A stretch of DNA of 38,158 nucleotides from Porogramme epimiltina (lineage: Eukaryota; Basidiomycota; Agaricomycetes; Polyporales; Polyporaceae): NCBI GenBank assembly GCA_900155495.1, contig FTLJ01001077.1, positions 1-38,158 of the forward strand. The letters run 5' to 3'. Shown in pieces: positions 22,074-32,029 of this stretch. Within the stretch, counting starts at the first letter, position 1, and the number at the start of each line of letters is the position of its first letter. The translations under genes were made by a program, and so were the position numbers. Below the pieces are notes generated by a model. That model had not been told where the DNA came from. It saw only the letters and a list, made by a program, of their open reading frames with translations, and did not search any database.

Positions 22074-22969
22074 TGATGCAGTGGGCTCGCGTGGTGAGAC
22101 TAGAAGGGTTTTAACTTGTCACGTTCTCATATGTACATAGTCGGCTGAACACGGCGAGATGACGAAGAAGCGGCTGGAATGCTCTGATACCAAGAAAGCG
22201 CAGGAAGATGGAACATTGCGCTTCGAATTTTCATGATTGACCGGATGGGCCGAGCTGCAGAACGTGACCGAGTTCGTCGCGGGAATCAGCGGAATGAGGG
22301 TATGTTTTAGAAAGCACAGCTAAGTTCTGTTTTCATTAAAGAGAGCCGAATGGGAAGCTGGGACAAGCGCAGCTGGGATCAGGTTGGAGTGGAGTGTGGG
22401 ATGTGAGGCCACGCGCGGCGGGTGCGGGCAGCCTGTGCGGGCATGGAGGAAATGATGGGCGGCGGGGTATGTCGCACGAGAAGCAGATGCAGCGCACGGG
22501 CGGGGACGAAGGAGGTTAGGATCGAGAAAACCGGAGGGGCCGGGGTGAGAGAGTTGGCGTGGGGGCCACGGCCGTCGGGCATCTGAGATTCGCGCACTGC
22601 GCCCAGCGTCGCAGCTAGCCGCTAGTGCGACCGACGCGTTTCTCGAACGCAGGCGTCGAACAGGTGCGATCATGGGCGGACGTGATTAGTTTCTGGTACT
22701 CGGCGGACCGCATGCTCAGCGCGCAGAGGGCGTGCACCTGACGGGCGTCGTCTTCGCGCGGGGGGCCGGGCGGGACGAGGGGGACGGCGCGCAAGGCTGG
22801 CAATGTCGCGTGGGTGGCAACGGCGACGGTCGCGTCGCAGGCACGGGGGGAAGATGGCGGGCGATGGGTGAGGACGAGCGCGGGTCGGGGACGCGACGGG
22901 CGGGCAGGGCAGTGCCGGTGGGTGGGATCCCCAGATCGGGAGTAGAGATCACCCGTCCGAATCTGGACG

Positions 22970-22980
22970 GGATTCGAACC
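22970..22980 (-). other. B-box-like element (tRNA-gene-type internal promoter)
   Basis: Minus-strand GGTTCGAATCC matches the pol III B-box consensus exactly and would form a tRNA T loop. The flanking T-stem pairs for only three base pairs and no matching acceptor stem is found upstream, so this is not an intact tRNA. It may be a tRNA fragment, a SINE relic or chance. Confidence 0.35.
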
Positions 22981-22992
22981 CCGACCGAGGAC

Positions 22993-23014
22993 GCCATAAG
23001 CTTGCCATAAGCTT
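22993..23014. repeat. 11-bp perfect tandem duplication
   Basis: GCCATAAGCTT occurs twice head to tail (22993-23003 and 23004-23014), next to the B-box-like element and about 140 bases before the Kelch-BTB start codon. It looks like a recent small duplication, in size compatible with a target-site or slippage event. Confidence 0.8.
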
Positions 23015-23155
23015 TACGACCTGCTTTCCGCTCGCGAGTCTCCCTCTCCCCGTCCCGCTCGACCCCTCCTTCCCTCCCGCCCCGCCCCCTGCGCGCGCCC
23101 CGCGTCCGCACCCCGTCCTCGGCCGCCGCTCCCCCCAAAGGGGCGACCCTCAGCC

Positions 23156-26100
23156 ATGTATCCCATCTCCGACCTCACCGCCTTCTGCCGCAAGACTACT
23201 GGAGATGTCCCCCCCAAGCTCGTCGTGAGTACCCGTTGTTATGTGCTCCCCGAAGCTCCCCTTCATGCGCGCGCACGCACAGGGCGCATCCACCACCGTC
23301 GTGGGCTCCAAGATGTACCTCTATGTGAGTGCACCGGTTTCGCGCGCGATTGCATCCTCTGAGCCCTTGCGTTCAGGGCGGACGTCTCGTCTCAGAGCGC
23401 AAGATGGTTTCAGACATCTACATGTTCGACCTGGAGACATTCAAGTGGGAGAGGGTAGCACAGTCACCGGTGGACGATATTCCCCAGGCGCGCTACTTCC
23501 ATAGCGCAGATACTTGTACGTATATCTCCTCGCGCCCGTGTACTCGCGCCTCATGGCCGCCACAGGGAGGAACCATCTCATTATCTTTGGCGGTATGGCA
23601 ATCAAACCCCAGTCGGATAACCCGGAGGACCTCTGCGTTCTCAATGACGTACGCCTCTTCGACCTTAGTTCTCGTCGTTGGCTGCCTGCTGCGCCTATCC
23701 CTGCCGACTACACCCATGTCCCCAACGCCCGCTACGCGCACCTTTCTTCCGTTACCGCCGACCGTCTCTTCATCATTGGTGGGCAGGACCTCGCGAACGT
23801 ATGGCTTGACGACGTCTATATCTTCGACTTGCTTTCGAAGACGTGGATTCAGCGTCGCGACTACCCGCGGCATTGCGGTACATATCGCAGTGTTGCGGTC
23901 ACCGCGGACCAACGCGTCAGGCTCCCACAAGATGAGATGCGCGCCGCACAATCATCGTCCAGACTCGGTGCGCCAGGCACACGCTTCAACGTGGACAAGA
24001 AGGGGCCCATCGCGCCCAACGCGACCCAGAGCGAGTCTTTGATTCATCTACCCTATTCTGCCGCCCCTACGGACGACTACCCGTGTGATATCTTCCTCTT
24101 CAGCAATTACAACGTGAGTCCTTGCTCGGCTCTCGGGATTTGATTAAGTTGGCTCATGGTCATATGCCTCCTTGACAGTTTACTGATGTCCAACGGGAAC
24201 TCGAAGTTTTTACTCCGTTGTCAGACGGAGATTTCACTGTTTCCGACCGGTCATCGTCCATGACTGGGACATCGTTCCCCCCTGGTCTTCGCTTCCCAAC
24301 TGGCGCGATCCTGGGGACTTACTTCATCGTTGCCGGCACGTACCTGTCGCAAACGTACCAGTCGTTCTCCATCTGGGCGCTCGACCTCATCAACATGACA
24401 TGGTCGCGCATCGACCCCGGAAGCGCCTTGGCCTCCGGCTCCTGGTTCCGCAGCTGCCTCTGGGCGAGCGCTAACAAGTTCGTAGTCTTCGGTAACAGGC
24501 ACGGAAACCTGGTAGAAGATTACAACCGTCGCCTACTCAGCTGGGACCATGTCACCTGCATCGATCTGGAGGCGTTCGGCATCTACCAGCCGCCACCCCT
24601 GGTCCTGGATATTCCCATGCAGGAGCTTGGACTCGCGGCATTCGAGGAGGGCCTCATGGCCGACTTTGAGATCGTGTGCGACGATGGGAGGAGGATCAAG
24701 TGCTCGCGCAAACTCCTCGAAGACCGTTGGCCATGGTTCAAGGACCAACGAAGGCTGTTCCTGCTAGCCGCCTCGCGCGCACTCGAAGCCATGCCCGCAG
24801 TCGCATCACATACACCTACCCCTGACATTCCCACCGCGAATCGTAACGAGCCCCGGCCAGACCCCCGCCTTACGGCGCGCTCATTCAGCCTCTCGGAACC
24901 CTATCCCATCACCCTCGCGTTCTTGCAGTACCTGTACTCCATGGCCCTCGTCACGCCTCTGCAGCACGCGCCCGCGGTCCTCAGCCAGCTGCTCCTCCTT
25001 TCAAGCACGTACCAGCTGGCGCATCTCCAATCCCTCGTGAAGCACGCGATGCACCGCGCGCTCAGCTACGCAACATCCGTCGGCATCTACGGCGTCTCGA
25101 CGCTCTGCAGCTGCAGAAGCCTGCAGATTCGGTGAGTCAAGTTTCCACCGTTACGTTCCAGAATGTAAGACAGCGCGCTGACCTGTGGATCATTTTCGAA
25201 CACCCAAGAGCACTGCGCGTTGTGATGGTACGCCACCGGTTCTGATATCCCCGTAAAACGTCCGCTCACAGACTTTCTTTGCGCCTCAGGCCTACTCTCA
25301 AAAGCGTCCCGCCGGCGGCCGAACCAAAGACAAGGACGCGGGTGCCGGTGGAGGCCGCCACTCGGACGCACCGGGCGGTGGCGGACACGGGCGCCTCGAT
25401 CCCGCCTCCGCCGCACGGCCGCGCGGAATGTCCGACGCGTCGTACATGCGCGGGCCCTCCGAGAGCAGCGGCAGCTCAGGTTCGCGCGGCTTCGTGCGCG
25501 GCCTTGGGATGATGCCGGGTGAGCCTTTCACGCTCTGCAATCTCGTGGCTTGCGCGCCGGAAACTGACAATTTGTGGCCCGCGCCAAGACGGGGAACCCT
25601 TGTCGGCGCTTGCGGACTTGCAGGAGTTTGGAATCCCCGGCCAGGAGGTCCGGCTCCCGATGGGCCCCAGCCCGAAGAGGATGCTCCCGCCGCTCAACGA
25701 GGAGCCGCTTCTCAACCTGCCTTCGATGTCGTCGGCCGGTGCTCGTACGTTCTATATTTAGTAATCGCGCTCGTTGAGAACATACTGAACTTGGTTGAAC
25801 AGTCCGCGCGCCGCCACCGCCGACAATGCCCCTTCCGACGCCTCCTCCCCAGAGGAGCCTCAGTCGGATGGCTTCGCTGGAACCGCTTTCGCCGGAATCA
25901 CATGGCGATCGCGACGCCGCTCCTCTGCAGAAACTCGCCCCGCGCCCCCACCGCCAGAACTCGATGGACTCATTGTACTCGTCGCGTTCAGAACGGCCAC
26001 AGATGCCTGGCAGTGGCCGCACTTCGCCATCACCCGCGACGATGTCGCCGGTGTGGAAGGCGCGTCCGTTCAGCGTCATGTCGTCGTCGACCGAGCAGGA

Positions 26101-27691
26101 CATCCTCGCGATCGCGGACCTCCTCGCACCCGCAGTCGACGCCAGCACGGTCGAGGAGGAGCCGATCCCCGACGCACCGCCGCTCGCGGAGTTGGAGTCG
26201 TTCGACGATCTGCGCATGGATGATGCCCCCGTACCCAGCTCGGTCCGCGAGTCGATGTCGTCCCTCTACCTCTCCTACCAGCGCCAGTCGATCATGTCCG
26301 CAGGCCAGTCTTCCGCGTACAGCGACTCGGACGGCGCGTCGTGGCTCGGGAGCGATGAGGCGGGCGACTCGTCTGCGCTCCTCAGCCCGTACTCGCACTC
26401 CGCGTACCGCAACATGCACCTCCCGCGTGGCTCCCTGCCCCTGCCCCCGCTCGACGACACCCACTCGCTCTCCACCTCGACGTCATATAGCTCTCTGCGC
26501 ACACCAAGCACAAGCCGCACGACGTCGGTCGCGATGGGCTCCCCCCCCATCAGCCCGACGAACTCGCCGCACCCGCGGGGCAACGACGCCCTCTCGCCGC
26601 GCTTCGCGAACCCCGACGCGTACGCCAAGCTGCTCGGGACCATCAACGAGACGCGTCACCATACCGAGGACGTCGGGCAGCAGCACGGCCGCCACCCGTC
26701 CGAGACGGCGGACACGATCATCCTCCACGACGGCGTGTATGTCGCGGACCACGACGCGTCCCCGCGCCCGTCCGGCCAGTACTCGCGCCAGCAGCGGAGC
26801 GATTCGCGCAGCGACACGCACTCGCCCCTCGGCTCCGTGTACTCGGGCATCGAGCGCTCCCCCGCGCCCTCCGTCTCGCGCAGCCCGCCCCCAGTGCAGG
26901 CACAGGCGTCGTCGTCGGCGCGCAGGCTGCCCGCGGACCTGCAGAAGCTACGCATCGTGACGACCGCGCCGTCGCCTGTACCTCCGCCCGCCCCCGCGTC
27001 CGCGCCCACGCCCGAGCTCGGCATGACGTCGCCCTTCAACCAGCAGCAGCACCGCATCATGCAGCGCGCCCCGCTTGGCGCACAGATGCACGCATACGCA
27101 TCACCCGCGGCGACCGCCTCCGCGTCTTACACGCCGGACCACCTAACGCGGTCGTACTCGCAAGACTCGCAGATGCAGCAGATGCAGATGCACCACCAGC
27201 AGCTGCAGGCACAGCAGGCGCAACAGCAGCAGCAGAACGCCGAAAAGCTCCCTCACGTGCCGCTCAGCCCCATCGCGTCGACGAGCTCGGGCTCGTCGGC
27301 CTCGCGGCACAGCATGCCCGCGACGACCAAGTCGCGCGCCGGGTTCGGGAAGCTCTTCGGGCGCGGCAACAAGGACAAGGGGCACGAGAAGGACAACAAG
27401 GACAAGGCGTCGTCGCACCGCAGCTCCGAGCTCACGACCGCGAGCACGCCGAGCACGAAGAGCAGCCACGACTCGGTGCACTCCGGGGACTCGCTCGACC
27501 GCGCGGACGAGAAGCGGCTCAAGAAGGAGGCCGCGCGCGCGCGCACGGAGCGCCTCGCGCAGGACCTCGCGGAGAAGGCGAAGCGCCGCGCGGAGGAGGC
27601 CAAGGCCCTCAAGGCCGGGCGCGTGCGCGAGAAGACGGCCAAGCCGTGGGAGGAGGGCGGGGGCATGTACGAGGGCATCTCGTACTTCTGA
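23156..27691 (+). CDS. Kelch-repeat/BTB protein with long disordered tail (Ral2-like)
   Basis: Exons 23156-23224, 23283-23324, 23377-23515, 23566-24113, 24179-25131, 25209-25227, 25272-25518, 25589-25744 and 25803-27691 give 1353 residues. The N-terminal Kelch propeller (about 20-400) shows repeats such as GGRLVSERKMVSDIYMFDL, NHLIIFGGMA with DVRLFDLSSRRW, and FIIGGQDLANVWLDDVYIFD. A BTB/POZ-type domain follows at about 425-590: MADFEIVCDDGRRIKCSRKL, later FLQYLYSMALV and LCSCRSLQIRALRVVM. The second half is Ser/Pro-rich and probably disordered, with a Gln-rich tract near 1183-1205. It ends in a highly charged helix (DEKRLKKEAARARTERLAQD). Kelch-BTB proteins of this arrangement, such as fission yeast Ral2, act in Ras-linked polarity and mating, so a scaffold at growing hyphal tips is a reasonable inference. 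The 19-nt exon at 25209-25227 and two aag acceptors are unusual, but every junction keeps phase. Confidence 0.88.
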
Positions 27692-29010
27692 GCGCGCCCC
27701 TGATCGCGCCGTGTTTCTCGCTCTCTCGGACCGTCCGTTGTGTGTTGCTGCTGCCGTTGCTGCTGATTTTCCCCGTGCGTACCGCCATAGACCTCGGCGG
27801 TCGCGCGCCGGGCCTACCATTCCGTTCCACACGTACCGTGCTTGTGTCCCACATACCGTCACTTACACTCCCTCTCGCTCGATCCCGGACCACGCTTCCT
27901 CTGTTGTCGCCGTAATACTACTATCCCTCGTGCTGGACTTCCGTATGCGCGCGTTCTGCTACTGCGCCGGTGATATACTTATTAGCTGTATGCTAGCCCT
28001 TCCCTCCCTAGCCCTCTCCTACCTCCCTCGTGCCTTGGGACTGTTCGTTACCTATGAAAACAGAAGCTGTTGCCGTATCTCCGTGTATTCCAGATCTGTT
28101 CCTGTGCCCGGTGTGTTTTGTGCTTGGTTGTCACATAATATCTAACCCTTGCCTGGACCCATTTTTGGTTCGATCGTGGGATGTCGCACCATCCTGTGCT
28201 CAATTAACAATTCGCTGGTGAAACAATGTCGCGGGCGGCACGGATGGAACACGGAAATTCGCTACGGAAGCCGGTAGGGGGAGATGGTCACGGATCGTCG
28301 GAGAGGTTATGGATGTGTTCGTTCATTCATTCATCGTCAGTATCGTATATGGAAAAAACGGCGTAGAGGTACATGTGACGAGATANNCCGGAGCTAATTC
28401 TGTCCCTTCCTCCAACCGACACAAACACCGAGCCCGAAACCGAAAAACCAAACCGGGCCTGAGAAAAACAGTTTGGGTAGCAACGCGTCGCAGGATGTGG
28501 GGCGTCGGAATGAGTAGTGCGGGTGAGGGCGAGAGAATGTGTAGCAGAACGGGAAGCGGAGGAAAAAGGAAGGAGGCGGGGCATGTGGTGAGCAGAAGTG
28601 GGAATGTGGAGGGGTGGGAGCGGGCTAATGAGAGAAGTCGATCGAGGCGGATGGTGGGTAGGTGGGTGAGTGAATGCGCGGTTTGCGACTGGGCCTCGGC
28701 ACTCGGCCTGAGACAGGATGAGGAGCCCCACCGGCCGGCACCGAGCCCGCGCGATGCTGCTGGGCGCATACTCGCAGGCTTTCGAGCCGCTAGACCCTAC
28801 ACCGTGCGCGGCGTCGTGAAGGCAAGAAAGGGTCCCGGATTGTCGGGTCGGTGGCCGGTTTCTTCCCTTGCAAGTGCGCGTGGCGTTCGGGCGAAAGGTG
28901 GCGAAGGGGAGAGGCGCGGTCGATGATGAGCGTAGGTTTGACGTTTAAGTTAGAATGAAGGGGGCGCAGGCGTCTCCGCCTGATACCTCTAGGAAACGCG
29001 CAGGATATGC
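27692..29010. other. Convergent intergenic region with N gap
   Basis: This holds the T- and C-rich 3' flank of the Kelch-BTB gene and the 3' flank of the CHFR-like gene. Two undetermined bases at 28386-28387 mark an assembly uncertainty. Open frames on both strands around 28309-28926 lack splice or domain support. I see no gene. Confidence 0.55.
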
Positions 29011-31270
29011 TCAGAGCAACGCGTCGACCTCATCGCGGAATTCTTGTGATTGGGATGATGGTGCGGACGAGAAGCCCATGAGCTCGGGTACGTATGGTGC
29101 TGGCGCCGGGGGGATAGGGAGTAGGAAGGCTGCCGCGAGGTCCGCGGGCATTGCTACTACCGCGGGATGGGCGGCGGGAGGGGGCACATACGCTGCTCCA
29201 GCTTGGATGGGGACGCGAGAAGGGAGTGGTGGGAAGTCGTCTTCGCTCAGTTCGCTCAACGCCCGCTCTGGGTTGGGCTGGAGCGCAGCAGGCGGGGGTT
29301 GCTGGGCAGCGGGCGCAGCCTCGGCGGTGGCGGCCAGTGGCGGCGGAGCGGGAGGTTGTGCGTCTGACGTAGGGAAGACGTGGTTGACTGAATGGCAGAC
29401 GCGGTGGCGTTAGTCACTATCTCTAACTGGGACACAGACGGCCACGGAACATGGGAGCTCACATTCTTTGGCGTGCACTGTGGCAAATGGTCCGGCATGA
29501 GCACATGCATTGCACCCTTATCAACGAGCGGAATGCTTACCGTGATTCTTCTGCTGAGGGCATTGGGCACCGTCGGGGCAATCAGGCCTCGCCATTACGT
29601 GTTCTTCGAGGAAACCCTTCCTCCGCTCTCTTACCCACCAGTCCCGAAGGCCGTACAACAGAACCTCCATAGCACAGATCCTACAGATCCGTGACCGCGG
29701 GGCGGTGGGATCGGGGTCAATGCCTCCGGTCACAGGATGGAGATCTACGAAGAGTTCTAGCTCGATCAGGGGGGCGAACTGGCGGGGCTGGCTCTGTATA
29801 TGCGCCACGATCTGGCGGAAATTTCGTGTGAGACACCCAACAAAAATGTCTCAACGGAGTCTAGACGGCTCACCTCACGGTAAATATGCCGTGGTGAGAG
29901 CCCTTGGGCGGTCAAATAATCAAACATAAAGTCCACCTCGACGGTGTTGCCCTCGAAGCACTCATAAATCTCCCCGCATTGTATCAGATCGCTCAAGTCC
30001 GAGAGCCCATGAGGGTGCTGGGCGGCGAGCGGCGCGGCCACGCAGCGTTGCGGTATGCTGACCCCGCAGAACGAGACCTGGCAGAAATCACACCGCGACG
30101 TCGTCGGGGCCCCCAGCGCGAGCACGTTCTCGCTGACGACGGAGAACGTGATCAGTCACGCGGAGGGAGGGAAGAAGCTCAGGAATCTCAGACGTACCAG
30201 TTCCCGCATACGCCATGACCGGGCGGGTTCCCTTCCTCTGCCGGCCACGCGTGGTTGGGGTCGACGTCCGGATCGGCGATGGGTTGAGGGCACCTCCACC
30301 CGTACTGATTGCCCGGTGTGCAGTGCGGGCATGGGCGCACATACATGTTGTTGGTCGTCGGCACCGTCGGCTCGGGGGATGCCTGGCGAGGGCTCGGTAT
30401 CTGGGTGGCGGGCGTACGCAAGCCGGCTAAGCGTCTGACAATAGGCGCAACAGCGGCTGGAATGACGTACCCGCAGATGCAGCCCAGGCTGGTAGATTGC
30501 GTCTGCCTGCATGCGCTCCGAGACCGTCCGGGCTTTGTCCGGTGCGTGGCGGAGGAGGGTGTCGACGACCTTCTGGAGGGGCCGAGAGAATTGCACGCTT
30601 GTGGAGACCGTCCTGCATGCGGGGCAGCTCGTTCCGCCGTTCTAGAGAACCGCAGATCCATTCGTCAGCGCCCCGCCTCGAGTGCCCCCAACCGGGTGGT
30701 CGCATTCCCCAAGCCACGAAAAACCACGTCCGTAGCGAACGCAAGCACTCACCCGAATCCACAAAGTGACGCAGCTGCACACCAACAACACACGTTCAGC
30801 CCCTCGCGCCACACAGAAAGCCGGAAAGGGAGAGGGAACGTCGGGGAAGGGACAGGGAGCCACACGCACCTTCCGCAAAAGAAGTGCTGGCACGGCGCGA
30901 CGACCACCGGCCTATACACGATCGCCGAGCAGCACCCGCACTGCAGCTCCTCCTCCAGGCCGTCCGCGAGNNCCGCCCCCGCCCCCGCCACCGCGTCCCC
31001 CGCCGACGCCTCGCCGCCCGCCCCCGCCGTCCCTTCGTCCTCCCGGACCTTCTTCTTCCTGTGTGCCCCAGCTTCAAAAGCCGTCGCCGCCTCGTCGTCG
31101 GACGGGCCGTCGTCGAACGCCTCCGCGGCGCTGCGCTTCAGCGAAGCCGCGCCCGCACTCGTAGACGCCTCCAAGCCTCTCATCACGCCCCCCGCCCGTC
31201 CTTCGATCCCCATGGCGTTGCTCCCTCCGTGCTCCCCGAGGGGCACGTAATCCAGTATGTCCGCGTCCAT
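29011..31270 (-). CDS. CHFR: CHFR-like RING E3 ubiquitin ligase with PBZ-like finger
   Basis: Minus-strand exons 31270-30870, 30774-30753, 30641-30471, 30400-30198, 30132-29874, 29811-29541, 29477-29463 and 29387-29011 give 572 residues. The RING finger has Cys111, Cys114, Cys127, His129, Cys132, Cys135, Cys147 and Cys150 (CQHFFCGSC, then SCPAC). A CHFR-type Cys-rich region follows, with RPCPHCTPGNQYGWRCP, CDFCQVSFCG and RICRICAMEVLLYGLRDWW. After it comes RPDCPDGAQC...HAKEFNH, which fits the poly(ADP-ribose)-binding (PBZ) zinc-finger pattern, except Asp where Phe/Tyr is usual. The tail is Pro/Ala-rich and acidic. CHFR ligases ubiquitinate mitotic regulators and act in the antephase checkpoint. 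The N-terminal 110 residues do not look like the FHA domain of animal CHFR. Exon 1 contains two undetermined bases (30971-30972), leaving one unknown residue. Exons of 22 and 15 nt are notable. Confidence 0.93.
30971..30972. other. Two undetermined bases inside CHFR-like exon 1
   Basis: The NN leaves the reading frame intact on both sides, so the true gap is probably two bases. The surrounding Gly/Ala-rich, very GC-rich coding sequence is the likely cause of the failed base calls. Confidence 0.9.
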
Positions 31271-32029
31271 AGCAGTTCGGGTGGATAGGTCGAGTGTGCG
31301 AAGAACTGTGCCGAGGGTGGGTGCAAGATGGTGGTCGTGAGCGGTCGATAGAGATAATAATGACCCCGCGCCGAATTAGCAACATATAGCACCGTAGGCG
31401 CCCGGCTAAGCCACCCGATGCGATCATTGGGATCCGAGGCGCCCGCCTCCGGGAGCGAGGCGGCCCATTTCGGGCTCACAAAAGGCTTCGAGGCCCAGCG
31501 GCGTCGGGGAGGGGAGCTGGGACGGCGGCGGTCTCACCAAGGCCGACGCTAGGCCACGTCGGCGAGAGGACGGGGTACGAGTACATGCTGGGCGTCTCAG
31601 AATACATTTAGGCATATATACGAAGTAGGGGTACGTCGGACAGACTAGACAGACAACAGTGTATTAACCTATACGCCGCGGAGCACATCATGTCCGTGTG
31701 CTATCCAATGAGAGAAGGGAGAGAGGAGCGGGGGTGAGAAGAAGACCAGGATACCGTAGACCGAAAGGGGTATGATGCAACAGAGCGAGCGTAGACTAAC
31801 AAAACCAACGTTTACAGTAACTATGTGGAGGCGCGAAAGCAGACGTAACGGTGGCGTGCGAGCGGGCACGTTTAGGAGAGCAGTATGGACGTACGAATAA
31901 CAGTGCGTGAGCAGAACAGAGGCGACCGAGCAGAGGCGGTGGAGGAGCGAGGAGAGAGCAGGGGCGGGAGGTAGTGGATATCGCGTGGCGGCCTTTCAGG
32001 ATTTTTGTTACGAGCACTGGGTCCTGCGC
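31271..32029. other. CHFR promoter and 3' flank of transcription factor gene
   Basis: Both neighbours run on the minus strand, so this holds the promoter of the CHFR-like gene and the 3' end of the second Zn2Cys6 gene. An A/T patch with TATATA lies near 31614-31620, too far (about 350 bases) to be called a core element with confidence. No gene is seen. Confidence 0.5.

Larger units (their letters stand above)
17332..23155. other. 5.8-kb gene-poor region
   Basis: This is the longest stretch without a clear gene. It has an A/T-richer first part (17.3-19.1 kb) with the weak two-exon candidate at 17742-18018. A GC- and CpG-rich island follows at about 19.2-20.95 kb. Next comes a mixed part with a 240-codon minus-strand frame (21351-22073). 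The last part leads into the Kelch gene and holds a B-box-like element and an 11-bp tandem repeat. No transposase, reverse transcriptase or integrase motif is visible in the open frames. Confidence 0.5.

Noticed and set aside
22930..23040. A complete tRNA gene on the minus strand
   Set aside because: The T loop fits, but the T stem pairs for only three base pairs and no 5' acceptor strand complementary to the 3' side is present.
25428..26960. A 510-codon plus-strand frame rich in Arg and Ser
   Set aside because: It is an alternate-frame shadow of the Kelch-BTB coding exons, whose own frame has clear domains and phase-consistent introns.
29388..29540. A single uninterrupted intron between CHFR exons 6 and 8
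   Set aside because: It would give a protein lacking the HAKEF block and one zinc ligand. The internal 15-nt exon has good borders and restores the family sequence exactly.
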